NCBI RefSeq assembly: GCF_000143535.2
Contig: NC_037311.1
Span: forward strand, 372,001-436,000
DNA from: Botrytis cinerea B05.10
Taxonomy: Eukaryota; Ascomycota; Leotiomycetes; Helotiales; Sclerotiniaceae
DNA length: 64,000 bases
Reading direction: 5' to 3'
A program made the translations under genes and the position numbers. A model generated the notes under the pieces. That model saw nothing but the letters and a program-made list of their open reading frames with translations, searched no databases and had not been told where the DNA came from. Positions 20,290 through 33,154 of this stretch are shown in pieces. Position 1 is the stretch's first letter, and every line of letters starts with the position of its first letter.

Positions 20290-22004
20290 ATGACAGGACC
20301 TTCAACGTACGCCCTCCACTTTTCCTTTCCCTTTCAGATTCCCGACCGTCCCATGTCAACCACCCGCTCACATGTAAACTTTGCTAACACCATCTCAACA
20401 GACCCGGCCAAGAAGGGCCATCCTTCGCACCTCCTCCTCTCCCATCCGGCTGGATCGCCCAATGGGACGGCAACTCCAAGAAATACTATTTCGTGCAACT
20501 CAGCACCGGGGCTTCGCAATGGGACACACCCACGCACGCTGCACCCACGGGACCTACTCCCCAAGCGACGCCGCAGGGAACAGAACATCCATATGGCTTA
20601 CCGGGAGAGAATGGAAGCCAGGCTCATGCGCACGAGATGGGCGGTGATGGGACCAGAGGGTTTGGAGGCGAGAATGCAGGCGGTGATGGGGAGAGGGGTA
20701 TTGGAGTGAGTTGATTTTCTAGGTGTTTCATTTCGGAGTGTTTACCGTGTATCATGCTAATATATTTTTCGAAAATAGTCTTTCATCACAAACCAATATC
20801 TCAAGAAACAAACCGGAGGCATTCTCGGTGGAAGCAGTAGTAATTCCAGCTCACACGGTGGATTGGGAGGCATTCTCGGTGGAAGCAGCAGTAATTCCAG
20901 CTCACACGGTGGATTGGGAGGCATTCTAGGTGGAAGCAGCAGTAATTCCAATTCACAAGGTGGATTAGGAGCACTAGGTGGACTCGCCAGTTCATTCCTT
21001 GGAGGATCATCCGGATCAAATCACAACAACAATAACAATAATAATAATAACTCACATTCCACGAGTGGAAGTGGTTCATCGGGTATCGCAGGTGCTTTGA
21101 TGGGTAGTTTATTGGGCGGTGGAAAGAAAACAGATAATGCGCAGACGCAGAATCAGAATCAGGATCAGAATCACTCTAGTTCGCAGAGTGGACAACATGG
21201 ACAAAGCAGTGGAAGTGGATTGATGGGAAGTTTGGGAGGAATGTTTGGCCATCAGAGTCAATCTGTAAGTAAAATCGCTGATACATTATGGCATTGTGCT
21301 AACTTCTGCAATAGCAGGGTGGAAACTTTGGATATTCAAACAATAGTAGTGGAAGCCAAGGAGGTTATTCCGGTGCTGCCCCTCCAAGTTCATATCAGCC
21401 AGGTGGTGCAAGCCAAAATAGTTACAGCTCTCCAGCCCCTGCACAGCAATCTTATGGTCAAGGAGCTACACACAATCCATCGTCACAATCTTATGGCCAA
21501 GGAGCTACCCACACTCCATCGTCACAGTCCTATTCTCAAGGACATGCGCCTTCTTACTCTCAAGGATCTGCTACATCCCATCAATATGACCCACAAAACC
21601 CATCTCACGGCATGCCACCAAAACATGAATATGGTGCCCCGGGTCAACAATCACAATACGGTGGTCCTCAACATCAGTCTTCATTTGGAAATGCACCACA
21701 ATCACAACATAATCAATACCCAGGAGCTCCAGCTTATGGGTCCGGTCCAAATTCTCCAGGTGGATATGGTGCACCTCAACATCAACAGCAACAGCACCAG
21801 CAGCATGGACAGCAACAACATCAATATGGTGGTCCCCCTGGTCCAGAGATGTCAGGAGGAATGTATGGTGGTGGTCCGCCTCCTGTACCACATGGAAGCC
21901 ATCCTCACCATGGTCAACACCAACAACATGGCTCACAAGGTGGTTCATCTGGTGGCTACCCTCCTCCCCCTTCAGGTGGCTATCCTGGACAGCCAGGATG
22001 GTAG
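20290..22004 (+). CDS. WW-domain protein with Gly/Ser/Asn/Gln-rich tail
   Basis: Four exons, 20290..20306, 20402..20705, 20779..21264 and about 21315..22004, give about 498 residues. The 17-nt first exon encodes five and two-thirds codons (MTGPS+). A single WW domain follows at about 20-50, LPSGWIAQWDGNSKKYYFV to the second Trp in QWDTP, with both signature tryptophans and the YYF centre. The rest is low-complexity: three 17-residue repeats of GGILGGSSSNSSSHGGL, a poly-Asn run, a GALMGSLLGGG-like segment, Gln/Ser-rich stretches, then a Tyr/Gly/Pro/Gln-rich tail ending in PPPPSGGYPGQPGW. WW domains bind Pro-rich or phospho-Ser-Pro ligands. The tail resembles prion-like or condensate-forming sequence (inference). 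Intron 3 has two adjacent acceptors (ATAG and CAG at 21314 and 21317), giving isoforms that differ by one Gln. Its precise role is unknown. Confidence 0.85.
20815..20967 (+). repeat. Three tandem 51-bp coding repeats
   Basis: Units begin at 20815, 20866 and 20917, exactly 51 bp apart. Each encodes a 17-residue Gly/Ser/Asn-rich block. Copies 1 and 2 are almost identical, while copy 3 has several changes. They keep the frame of the WW-domain protein. Confidence 0.9.
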
Positions 22005-22179
22005 TGCTTTTATTCGCGTCATGATATGATGAATATTGGTAGCAATCTAAAAAATTGGTGTGTTTGGGATGGTCGGGTTTCTTTTTGATAGAATGGATAT
22101 GGTATCCTGTAAATGCAAAACTTGCATGGCTTTCTTTGATGGCAAATAATTCCAAGATAAATGATAACCTGCTGATTAT

Positions 22180-23136
22180 TCATAAATCTTTCTTTTCATG
22201 GTTTAACTCTTCCGTTCCTATCTTGCATATCCATGCCATGACGTATCGGGAAATGTACCAACTGCCAATAGCAAGTAAAATTATATAGGCGATGGTTGGT
22301 ACCAATGATTGAGGTAGGAGATTGAATATGTAGGGATCGAGAATTATATCAATTAGTACAGGTGGAACATTTTCCATAAGAGTTTGGTTCATGGTGTAAT
22401 AATCGGCTGCTGCATAAATCTGAAGGAATAAAGTTGATGATGTAGCATCCTTATGCTTGTGTCTGGCATCCGAATCTTGGTTTTGGGATGTGGAATCGGA
22501 AAGATCGTTGAATAGAGGTTGATGGGTCTCGGAATATTGTGCAAGAGATGTGATCAGCTCCGAAGTTCCAAAAACTGTAGGTAAATCATAAGTTTCGAGT
22601 TGAAATGAAGTTGGATCCTGGAGGGGAGGTAGAAATTAGTATGTTCCAGATTTATATATATGGAATATTGAATGCTGATATTTGGATCTCGGGAGTTGCG
22701 ATGTGGAATGTGGAATGTGAAATGTGAAATATGAAATAGGCAATATGCAATGTGACATTAACATGAAGTACTTATGCAAGATGAAATCGGGACCGGAATC
22801 GGAATGGAATCATACCGTAGCAGCCCAACATACTCGCACTTCATATCGTTGTCCCTCTTTCAACCCATCGAGTAGATACCACGACGAAACTCCCTTTTGT
22901 GCATCTGCAGTGGGAAATTCGGCACGGATATGTTTGCGCAGAGTGTGGTGGTCGGGGGTGAGAGATGGAAGGTGTAGATCGGAGAGCGTGGGGTGGGAGA
23001 GCGGGATGCTGAGGGCGGAGGGGGCGAGGAAGATGGCCTTTTCGGTGTTGGCGTGGACGGATGAGAGGTGGGTTGTTAGGAGGAGGAGCGTGGAGAGATT
23101 GGGCAGTTGGTAGTGGAGGAGGGTGGTGGGTTGCAT
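22180..23136 (-). CDS. PGA1: PGA1-like GPI mannosyltransferase II subunit
   Basis: Two exons, complement(22180..22617, 22816..23136), with a 198-nt intron give 252 residues. The N-terminus is a signal peptide (LSTLLLLTTHLSSVHA) followed by NTEKAIFLAP. A middle region contains SWYLLDGLKEGQRYEVRVCWAAT (a beta-sandwich-like segment), continuing after the intron as DPTSFQLETYDLP. The C-terminus has one membrane helix (LVPTIAYIILLAIGSWYIS) and a short basic/acidic tail with KKDL. This pattern matches fungal Pga1, the ER partner of Gpi18 that adds the second mannose during GPI-anchor synthesis. The match is from memory of the family pattern, so function is probable rather than certain. It is convergent with the WW-domain gene (175-bp gap) and divergent from alpha-tubulin. 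Confidence 0.65.
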
Positions 23137-23903
23137 TGTGGAAGAGGTGAGTTGGTTGGCTGGTGATGGATAGATAGTACTAGTTCTGGTGTGGTTTTCA
23201 AGTATGGAGCTGTGCTGTGTTGTTGTATTGCATTTTGGGATTCTCGGGTATTGTTGTATGAAGCTGTGTGGATGGTCTGGTGCTGCGAAGTATATTGCAC
23301 CTTGGATCTGTGGTATCGAATTGTATTGGACGCGGCCTCGTATTGGATATGATCTTCCCTTCTTAATGAATGTCTTGTGCTGAACCCGTGTGATGGATGT
23401 CAATCATCCCAATTGTGAATCTCTGCCTCCCAGCTCGTCCAGCTACCAGCCAATGTTTCTTCTAGAAGTCGGCCAGTCTGTCTGCTCCGTACCTTCCATC
23501 GTATCCCGAGGTGTTTCATATTATTCTTTTCCACTAGCTCCCCTTTTTACCAATCAATCAACGCGGCTAATCCCTTCTCAGCCTAATTGATCTATCAAAG
23601 TGGGTAAATTCTAGAAGCTCTGACTATAATTTCCCAATCCTTACTAGTTCCCAAAACGCCAACGCGGTCACCCCTTTAGATAAAAATCCCGTTGTTTATT
23701 TTCTCTCCACTTTTTCAAGAAGCGACGACTTTAATTCCTCAACATCCTTCCCCTGGTGCTTTCCTAATTCCCCACTATCAAATCCTCCCGAAAAGTACCA
23801 TATTTGAGCAACATTCTTGCAAGAGATTTCCTTGCTAAGATCATCTTCCTCTTCTGAATACTCTCAAATCTACATCTACCTCTTCACCTATTTACTATTC
23901 AAG
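23137..23903. promoter_or_regulatory. Divergent promoter between PGA1-like gene and alpha-tubulin
   Basis: A 767-bp region. The last 250 bp before the tubulin ATG are pyrimidine-rich (many CTTCC, CCTCTTC and TCTCC runs), the usual promoter/leader of a highly expressed fungal housekeeping gene. Confidence 0.45.
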
Positions 23904-25724
23904 ATGCGTGAAGTTATTAGTGTCAACGGTAAGAGTCTCCCGACGTGTTCATGCTATACACCGCTATAACTAGGGGTTGTTCTGGCATTTGTAAACAAAT
24001 ACAATATTGACGGTGGAAAGTATATACTGATTTGCTTTCTCTATAGTCGGTCAAGCCGGTTGTCAAATCGCAAACTCTTGCTGGGAGGTATGTTTACAAG
24101 TCGACATGACATGTTATCGCACTGTCGTTGTTGTTATTGCAAGATGTTGGCATGGAACTCATATGACTGACACATGTTTTTTCTCTCTTGCAGCTCTACT
24201 GTCTTGAGCATGGTATTCAGGTAAGAATCTCCAAGTCTAATATAGCAGTACACTTTGGAGTACTTGTGAACCTTCACTAACACCGTCTTTCCACAGCCCG
24301 ATGGATACTTGACCGAGGAACGTAAAGCCGCCGACCCCGACCAAGGCTTCAGCACCTTCTTCTCCGAAACCGGTATGCATACAAGTCCAAGTACATATAT
24401 CATGATGGGTTGGATTACTGACAAGATATCCCAAATGAAGGCCAAGGAAAATACGTCCCCCGTGCGATCTACTGTGATCTCGAGCCAAATGTCGTCGATG
24501 AGGTCCGTACCGGTACATACCGCAACTTGTTCCATCCGGAACAAATGATCACAGGAAAGGAGGATGCCTCAAACAACTACGCTCGTGGACATTACACTGT
24601 TGGCAAGGAGTTGATTGATCAAGTATTGGATAAGGTTCGCCGGGTTGCCGATAATTGCTCTGGTCTTCAGGGGTTCCTCGTTTTCCATTCCTTCGGTGGT
24701 GGAACTGGATCTGGTTTCGGTGCTCTTCTTATGGAGCGTTTGTCGGTCGATTACGGAAAGAAAGTAAAGTTGGAGTTCTGTGTCTACCCAGCACCACAAA
24801 CCGCTACCTCTGTCGTCGAGCCATATAACTCCATCTTGACCACCCACACTACCCTTGAGCACTCCGACTGTTCTTTCATGGTTGATAACGAGGCTATCTA
24901 CGACATTTGCCGAAAGAACCTTGGCCTCGAGAGACCTGATTACGTCAACTTGAACCGCTTGATCGCCCAAGGTATGATAGTTTTGGAGATAGGAAACTTG
25001 CCTCGTGCTAATGATTTACAGTTGTTTCTTCGATCACTGCCTCCCTCCGATTCGACGGTTCCCTCAATGTTGATCTTAACGAGTTCCAGACCAACTTGGT
25101 TCCATATCCACGTATCCATTTCCCTCTCGTTGCCTACTCTCCAGTCGTCTCCGCCGCTAAGGCATCCCACGAGGCCAACTCTGTTCAAGAAATCTCCATG
25201 TCTTGCTTCGAGCCCAACAACCAGATGGTCAAGTGTGACCCACGTAACGGAAAGTACATGGCTACTTGCTTGTTGTACCGTGGTGACGTTGTACCAAATG
25301 ATGTCCACGCTGCTGTGGCCACCCTTAAAACTAAGCGTACCATTCAATTTGTTGATTGGTGCCCAACTGGTTTCAAGATTGGTATCTGCTTCCAGCCACC
25401 TCAAATGGTTCCCAACGGTGATTTGGCCAAGGTCAACCGTGCTGTGTAAGTTCAAGCAAACCCCTTTCAAATGATTTTGCTAACCCTCTTTAAAGATGCA
25501 TGCTTTCAAACACAACTGCTATTGCTGAGGCATGGTCCGCCCTTTCCCACAAGTTCGATCTTATGTACTCCAAGCGTGCGTTCGTGCATTGGTATGTCGG
25601 TGAGGGTATGGAAGAAGGTGAATTCTCTGAGGCCCGTGAGGATCTTGCAGCTTTGGAGCGTGATTATGAAGAAGTTGCGACCGATTCTCTTGAGGGTGAT
25701 GAAGGTGCCGATGCTGAGTACTAA
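23904..25724 (+). CDS. Alpha-tubulin
   Basis: Seven exons, 23904..23928, 24047..24087, 24194..24220, 24297..24372, 24441..24971, 25022..25445 and 25496..25724, give exactly 450 residues, the family length. It starts [20 protein letters not shown] and contains the tubulin signature GGGTGSGFG and the conserved [20 protein letters not shown]. The M-loop region and an acidic tail ending in EY follow. The very short first four exons are typical of ascomycete tubulin genes. The protein pairs with beta-tubulin to form microtubules. The C-terminal Tyr is kept, so the tyrosination site is present. Ascomycetes often have two alpha-tubulin paralogues; which one this is cannot be told from the window alone. 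Confidence 0.98.
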
Positions 25725-26258
25725 ATCATTCTCTCGGTCGATATGTTTATCTCATATGGGATCAAATATATGCAGAGCTCTATTTAGTACTTGATATCGT
25801 AGCGTGTGATGTTCTTTGAGGCTTGTCTTGGAACAGGTTCATGTTTTCCGGCAAGCCTATAAAGACATTCTTCCTTTCAACGAATTCACGAAGGAATTTC
25901 TCTTGTTTTTTAATCAGAATGCTTTTTTGTAATCGAAATACCACCAATCCTAGTAGTAGTCAATCCAGATACCAATAAGAAAAATGCAGACAAATGTGAT
26001 TTCTGTTTCTAAATAGCAACGGGATGCTCTTCGTTCTTGTGCGTACACGAGGGATTATGCTAACCAGGGACATGCATTTCTCACCATCCCCCCTCATTAA
26101 TGGTGCATGAAATTGTCTTGTATGTCATACATCTAAGAAAGCTACTAATGTATCACAATGTACGACAAGGTACGCACGACAGCAAAGTATAAAAGTGATA
26201 GTTTAGGCAAAGTGATCCGAGATGACAGCACGAAGTGACACAGAAAAAGATATAAAAA

Positions 26259-26280
26259 AACCGCAAGAGTAGTTGCGGTT
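26259..26280. other. Perfect inverted repeat (8-bp stem, 6-nt loop)
   Basis: AACCGCAA is followed by GAGTAG and then TTGCGGTT. The arms are exactly complementary and are preceded by a run of A. It lies about 550 bp after the tubulin stop and 560 bp before EDE1. Its function is unknown; a terminator or cis element are options. Confidence 0.6.
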
Positions 26281-26483
26281 GAGTTTATCCAATCATTCGA
26301 AATGAAGTGAAGCAGATGATGATATGATGGAAATTGATTTGTTGCCGATCCGATTTCTCCGCCTTTCGCTTCTGCTGGCTAATTTAAAGAGCAGTGGTAG
26401 GCCGGGCTGGCTGTGGCTCAGCAGGGAGCTATTAGTAGGTACTCCAGTACATTACGATTACCGGTGCATGCCTTGCTTGCCTC

Positions 26484-26528
26484 TGCTTTGCTTTGCTTTG
26501 CTTTGCTTTGCCTTGCCTTGCCTTGCTT
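26484..26528. repeat. CTTTG/CCTTG pentanucleotide microsatellite
   Basis: About four CTTTG units followed by three to four CCTTG units in one register, with one-base drift between the blocks. It lies in the EDE1 upstream region. Confidence 0.85.
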
Positions 26529-26838
26529 TAACCTTGGCACCTTAATAACCTTTGCTTTCAATAAGTACCTGCCATCAGAACACAACACTACACTACTTAG
26601 AGTGAACTTGGAAAAGAACGACCAACTCCTGCGTTTTTGCATATTGACTACGTGCGGAAGGGAGCTGCCTTGGTTTTTGCATTTGAAGGAAGATTTCTCG
26701 TATTTGACTTTTCTGAGTTAGCGTCGGTTGAGGTATTATTTACATGCTCCAGGAGCTTCACGATTGTCGCAAGCGGTTTCTGTGATTATTGACATCTTAT
26801 TGTTCTGACAACTGTTCTCGTATATCCAGGAGAGCAGC

Positions 26839-29800
26839 ATGGCCGACGATCCAAGTAAGAATTTCTTTATTTATTGGGCTTCACGGCTGTCGCAGATAGT
26901 GCTGGATGCATATTCAATAGGCATAGCTCTACGGGATCTGCGGATGGATGAATGCGTTTACTGACAGCTTCCAGCGGCGCCAGCCTTAAACTTAAGTCCC
27001 GAGGAGAAGCGTGTCTTTGGACAATTGTTTCGACAGGCAGATACCGAAAATATTGGGGTTGTCACAGGAGAGGTCGCAGTCAAATTCTTTGAGAAGACGA
27101 GACTGGATCCCCGAATTTTGGGAGAGGTACGTCTTATGCTATTTACTTGTCTTGCTTGTTTTGCTTGTTGTAGCGCAGGTGAGTTGTCTCTGCGGGCGGT
27201 ATGATACTGACTCTCTGGCTATTAGATATGGCAAATTGCAGATACGGAGAATCGAGGGCTTTTGACACCAGCGGGCTTTGGTATCGTGCTGAGATTGATT
27301 GGTCATTATCAAGCTGGACGAGATCCCACCCCTGAGTTAGCTCTACGCCCCGGACCACTGCCAAAATTCGATGGAGGTTTAGGCAGTATCAGCCCTACTG
27401 GTGGCTTTCAAGCTCCCCTTGGGCCACCTCCCAGCGCCTTACAACCTCAACCCAGCGGATCTGGTCCAATTCGAGTCCCCCCTCTTCCCGCAGACAAATC
27501 ATCACAATATGCACAACTTTTCGAGAAATCAGGGGCTCAGGGAGGTATTCTTCCAGGTGAACACGCTAAGCAGATATTTGAACGCGCTGGTCTACCGAAT
27601 GAGATATTAGGTAGGATATGGAATCTGGCAGACACGGAACAACGAGGAGCTCTTACATCTACCGAGTTTGTGATTGCTATGCATTTGATTGCTTCATTCA
27701 AATCCGGACAATTACGAGCTTTGCCAAATATTCTTCCTGCTGGTCTTTATGAAGCTGCTACACGAAGAGCACCTGCTAGTCGTCAATCTACTGGTAATGG
27801 AGCCATGTCGGCCATTCCAAGACAATTCAGTGGCCAGCATGGTAGAGCTAGTAGCCCATTAAGTCGACCTGCATTCACCCCTCCCATTCCACAGCCTAGT
27901 GCTGGAGATTGGGCGATTAGTCCAATAGATAAACAGAAATTCGATACTATTTACCAAGGTCTCGACAGATCTGGCAAGGGATTTATCACGGGAGATGAAG
28001 CTGTACCATTTTTCTCGGAATCGAAACTCCCAGAGGAGGTGTTAGCACAGATTTGGGATCTTGCTGACATTAATTCAGCTGGGTTTCTTACTATGGATGA
28101 GTTTGCCGTTGCTATGTACCTTATCCGACAGCAGCGAGGTAAAAAGGATGGCAGGGATTCGTTACCAGCCACTTTACCCCCAAATCTTATCCCGCCAAGC
28201 ATGCGAAATCAAGTCAGACCGGCACCCGTGACTACAGCTCCAGCTTTTGAAGCTCCACCACCCACAATGCCCAAGTCAGCTGCTGAGGACTTGTTTGGTC
28301 TAGATGCGCTATCATCACCACCACCTGCGCCTATTCAAGCGCCACAGTTAACTGGAGGTTCCGCATCTTTTGGTGCGAATCGTCAATTGAACACTGATCC
28401 CTTCGGAAATGGCCCTCGACCTTTGAGCCCAAGTTCTCCAGTTCAAGCATCTCCACAACATACAGGATCCGTCTTTAAGCCATTCGTTCCATCATCTTCA
28501 TTTGGACATACCCTCACTTCACAAGTCACTGGAGGATCTAATAACTCTGGACCTTCTCGAGGATTCTCGCAGCAACCATCAGTCAGTGAGGATCTTCTTG
28601 GGGATAACGATCCAGAAATAAGCAGTAAATTAACCAATGAGACCTCTGAACTCGCAAACCTGTCCAATCAGGTTGGAAACTTAGTGACACAGACGAAGCA
28701 AGTTCAGGATCAGAGGAACGCAACACAGCATGACTTAACTCAATCCGATTCTCAGAGACAACAAATTGAGGCCCGCCTTGCTCAACTTAGAACAGCGTAT
28801 GAGCAAGAGGTTAAAGATGTGCGAAGTTTAGAAGAGAGGTTAACTGCCTCGCGCAATGAGACCAAGAAGCTCCAGACAGAAAGTGCTATGCTTGAAGCGA
28901 CTTTTATGGATCTTCAAACTCAACATGGACAGATTGTTACAGCACTACAAGCTGATCAACAGGAAAACGCCAGTTTGAAAGAGCGCATGCGTGCTGTTAA
29001 TGCAGAAATCGCACAGCTAAAGCCATCGCTTGAGAAGTTGAGATCTGATGCGCGTCAGCAGAAGGGTTTGGTCGCAATCAATAAGAAGCAATTGGCAACC
29101 AATGAAAGTGAACGGGAAAAGCTGAAGGGTGAGGCTTCAGATTTAACTAAAAGTATTGAGGAAGACACTGCAACCCTTGCAGCAGCTGCTAGAGCTCGTA
29201 GCCAAAGCCCCGTTCAGGCTAGAGCTCAGAGTCCAGCTTCCGTTGCAAGTCCAGCACCTTCTACCATGAGCGCCAACAACCCATTTTTCAAGCGCCAAGT
29301 GACTGGTGGAAGTAATAATGACATGGGCTCTCCCTTTCCTACTTCACCCGTGCAGCAGACTGACCGTTCATTCGAGAATGTTTTCGGCCCAGCATTTAGT
29401 TCTGGTCTTCCACATCAAGAAATTGCAGCACCCGTCACTTCTTTCAAGCAAGATCTCCCAACCCGACCACAAACAAGCGGCGGATTTGCTACTCCATCCC
29501 TTTCAGGTGAAGCACCCCCACCAATGCCTGCATCAAGGCAAATAAGCTCAAGCTACTTGCCATTTCCATCCCACGATGATTCTGTAAGTTCATCACGACA
29601 AGTTTCTGCCCCAAACAGCAGATTCGGCGATACTCCGGCCGGAGTTGATACCCCTACAAACTTTTTGGGAACCACTCCTGCTGGTTTCTCTACCGCGGGC
29701 CAAGCCGAACCTGTTGTAACAGCCAGGGCCATTTCTCCAGATATCGATCGTAGATCTACCGCATCTCCTGCTGTTACAGATTCCAAGGAAACAATTCCTG

Positions 29801-31301
29801 GAGCTTTCCCAGGTGATGATAATTCTAATATCGTTGCCACACCTACTGGCGGTACTACTTTAAGTGAACAAGCTGCCGCTGACCCATTTGCAACCACGAA
29901 AGAGCCTGTACGCTCCGGTACAGCAAAGGATGACTTTGATGCAGCCTTTGCTGGATTTGGTAGCTCTGGCAAAGCCCCAGAGCGCTCAAACACTGGGAAC
30001 TCCGTTGAACCCACAGCACCTGCAGCAGCTCCATCTGGATTTGGTCAGGAATTTCCTCCTATTTCGGAATTAGAAATCGATGACGATAGCGATAGTGCTA
30101 GTGAGGCTGGATTTGGTGGTGGTGGATTTGACGATGATTTTAACCCAGCTTCTCCTGATCAAGCTAGGAAAGCCCCCGAGAGTCCTGTCTTATCACACGC
30201 TGCAGGTAGTACAACTGGGGATGCAAAGGAACTTTTGAGTGCACCAAACCCCGCTCCTACTGCTGGTAGCGATCCTCCAACTCCTAATGCTCAAGCTTCG
30301 CCACCTGCTTATGACAAAGCCGTTTCTTCGGCTGATCAAGCACACTCGGAGGTTCAACAATATTCTGGACTTCTTCCATCTCGAGAAGTTCCATCTCCTG
30401 AACATTCTACGTCTTCTGCAGTGGCCGCCCCGCAGACTAGCTTTGGAGCTCCAACACAACCAGCCCCACCCGCCAAAGTTCCCTTCGATGATGATTTCGG
30501 TGACGATTTCGATGATCTCGAGGATGCAAAAGAAGGTGAAGCAGATGATGAATTTGCTAATGCAGCTTCATCTATCCATGAATCGAGAAATGGGTTAGAT
30601 GACTTCAACCCCATGTTTGATAGTCCACCATCATCTAAACAACAAGATCATTCTAGCAATGCTTTTGGTGGTGACGGTTCTGGATTTGGAGATTTCACCG
30701 CGTCTCCAACACAACAAACTGCTGCGCCAGCTGCTGTAAATGATAATCACGACTGGGATGCAATTTTCGCTGGTCTCGATGGACCAAGTGCTAAAGGTAA
30801 TGGTTCTGCCCAGGATACTGGTAGTGGTACGGGCTATCCTGATACAGATATTGCTGGTAGGTATACATTTTCTTCTCTGGATGGATTTCCTCCTCCACCT
30901 CCTCCCCCCCCTCCGGGTCAAATTCTTTGCGCCCTTATCCGTAGCGAGGGCCCGCTTGGCTGGAATGGAAGGACTCGTTATCATTCAGTATGCCAAATTC
31001 CAGAGCTAATACTATCCAGGAACAGCACCAACTGGGACAGCAGTGGAGAGACCTCAAATTGGACGGGCATTGACGGAAGGTGGGGAGCATGATGATCCAA
31101 TTTTGAAAAATCTTACAGGGATGGGCTATAAGCGAAATGATGCTTTGGCCGCACTGGAAAAGTATGATTATAATTTGGAGAGGGTAAGTTTTCAGCCTTC
31201 ATTCTCTGGGTTTGGACCCAGGGGTTGCGGGTTGTTGAAATAAAAATACAAATGCTGATTATGACGTGTCTTAGGCGGCCAATTATTTGGCAGGTCAGTA
31301 A
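26839..31301 (+). CDS. EDE1: EDE1-like endocytic scaffold with EH domains and a UBA domain
   Basis: Five exons, 26839..26854, 26975..27126, 27226..30856, 31020..31183 and 31275..31301, give about 1329 residues. EH1 (about 10-85) has SPEEKRVFGQLFRQAD. EH2 (about 146-240) has IFERAGLPNEILGRIWNLAD and an EF-hand loop. EH3 (about 290-385) has SKLPEEVLAQIWDLADINS. A Pro/Ser-rich linker and a long coiled coil (about 525-710, Gln/Glu/Lys-rich heptads) follow, then a low-complexity acidic region with DDDFGDDFDDLED. The C-terminus is a UBA domain (ILKNLTGMGYKRNDALAALE through LAGQ). Yeast Ede1 is one of the first proteins at clathrin sites: EH domains bind NPF motifs, the coiled coil oligomerises, and UBA binds ubiquitin. 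Intron 3 (163 nt) has no in-frame stop, so its retention would replace the UBA domain. SLA1 acts in the same pathway and lies 11 kb upstream. Confidence 0.95.
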
Positions 31302-33154
31302 TTGACGACTAAGCTGGGAGTGTTGAAGTGTATAAAGGAATGGAAGGTGGTAGATGGGTAAAGGGTAGGATGGGAGGAGGAAGGTAGAAAGGCCAAAGGA
31401 ATTGTGCATACTTAATAATCCCCCATTAATATTGTATTGATTACGTTATTCTGCGTTATACTATACCTTTTTTGTTTTGCAAGAGGCTCGTGGGGCAATT
31501 TTTTCTTAAAAAAAATAAAAAAAAAGATTGAGAAGTTTTGGTCCTTTTTCTTTGTTTCTGATTTCTACAAGGAAAAGGGGGGAGGCAGCGAGACAGGATG
31601 TGAGATATATATTTGAGAATAGGCTACATGATGTGATCAATTTATGGTGAATGAGTAAGTGATTTGAAGATTAGTAAATTGGACTAGGTATGTACTATGT
31701 GGGAGTTTGAGTGTAGGCTTGGGATGGTATGGGACATTCTCCTTTACATCCCTTGAATTCTTGAATGAACAGGTTTGAAGGCAGATATGGGTTATTTCTT
31801 GATGGTCTTCTTGATGGCTTTCTTATTATTAGATTATGCGGTCATTTACTCTGATGCCACGAAAAGTAATCTAAACTTACTCTCGTCCCACTTAATAGTT
31901 AGATTCTATAACAGCTACTAGAATATAGTTTTAGGGCAGAATTTACTATATTTAAATCTAGAATTTATAATTGGACGTTGGGATCAAGGGTTAGGTGTAT
32001 AGAAGCTACAATTAAACGATAGATGAACACATACATCGCGACGTTGCATCGAAGATAATCGGACAGCGCAGCCGGGAATTCTCGAAAGGTAAGATTTTAC
32101 AATGGCAGGTTGAGTTGATCTAGTCTCTCAGTGGTGATTGCTGGCACCAATATATTGCAACTGGGCTGAGAATGAGAACTTGGATAAAGGTCCATCTTAT
32201 TGCCGTTTTCTCAATATTTGCATATCCTCTCTCATGTTTGGAATTCACGAGTACGAAATCGAAATCGACAAAGGGCAAGGGAAAGTGTACGATCCGTTCA
32301 CGGGAGTATACAGAATCGAATGAGAGAGTGCGTGTCAGCTTAGTGCTCAAACTCGTAGCATATCTCTGCCTGTCTCCTCTAGATTATATGGTACACCCAC
32401 CAGGCCAAGATCTGAAGCACCACTAAAACTTCAAAATCATTTTCTGCCTTACCATCCTCTTTTCTTCTTTCTCTGCTTACTCATCTGGGCTTTTGAACCC
32501 ATTTAAAGCCAAAATAAAATTGCGTCAAATGTATCCCCTATCATATTCCATAAGGATAAATTGTATGTATATTGACAGCCGATTTACAAAATGTCGACCA
32601 AATTTGTTCCGACAAAAGTATTGGAACTTGGTGGAAAGCAATTCCAGGATGTGTATCATGATTTGGCTTTTAGTACAAACGAAACAGTTGCGAAATTTTC
32701 AATTGGAGCTTAGCGGAGGAAATAGGGGCCGTGGAAGCGAGATACTAGTGAGAGGAAGAGCATGGTGATGTAGGATTGTACGAGACACGAAGGCCTTCCG
32801 TAACTATCTTTTGGTAGCGATTGAAAAGCTGTGAAAATGATCACTGGATCCTGGTCCTCAGTGTTTACCACTTGGTCAGAGCTATGCAGCAATGGACATA
32901 GATCCCAGGAGCGCAAGAATCTGCTTCACACATTCAGAGGCGTGTAAAAATTTCTATTGATAAAAGCCGCTAGGTCAGGGTGGATCCTAAGAAGAGAAAA
33001 CGTGTTGTTAATCAAAGCTATTGCTCAAAGATGAAATTTGAGGTCTATATTGGTTTGTTTTGGACACCCCTATTCATCCCCCAGAAATCCACCTAAATCA
33101 TCAAACTCCATAGCCATAATGCAATACAATCATATTACAAATGATATTCATTAA
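31302..33154. other. Long convergent intergenic region, AT-rich
   Basis: 1.85 kb between two convergent genes, far more than two 3' UTRs need. The segment about 31830-32050 is very AT-rich. Short open frames around 32120-32430 and 32490-32770 carry no family features. It may be old transposon or duplicated DNA, but no terminal repeats were found by eye. Confidence 0.35.

Larger units (their letters stand above)
25725..26838. other. Intergenic region between tubulin and EDE1
   Basis: 1.1 kb holding the tubulin 3' UTR and the EDE1 promoter. It contains a perfect 8-bp-stem hairpin at 26259-26280 and a CTTTG/CCTTG pentanucleotide array at about 26484-26528, listed separately. No gene is seen. 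Confidence 0.45.
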
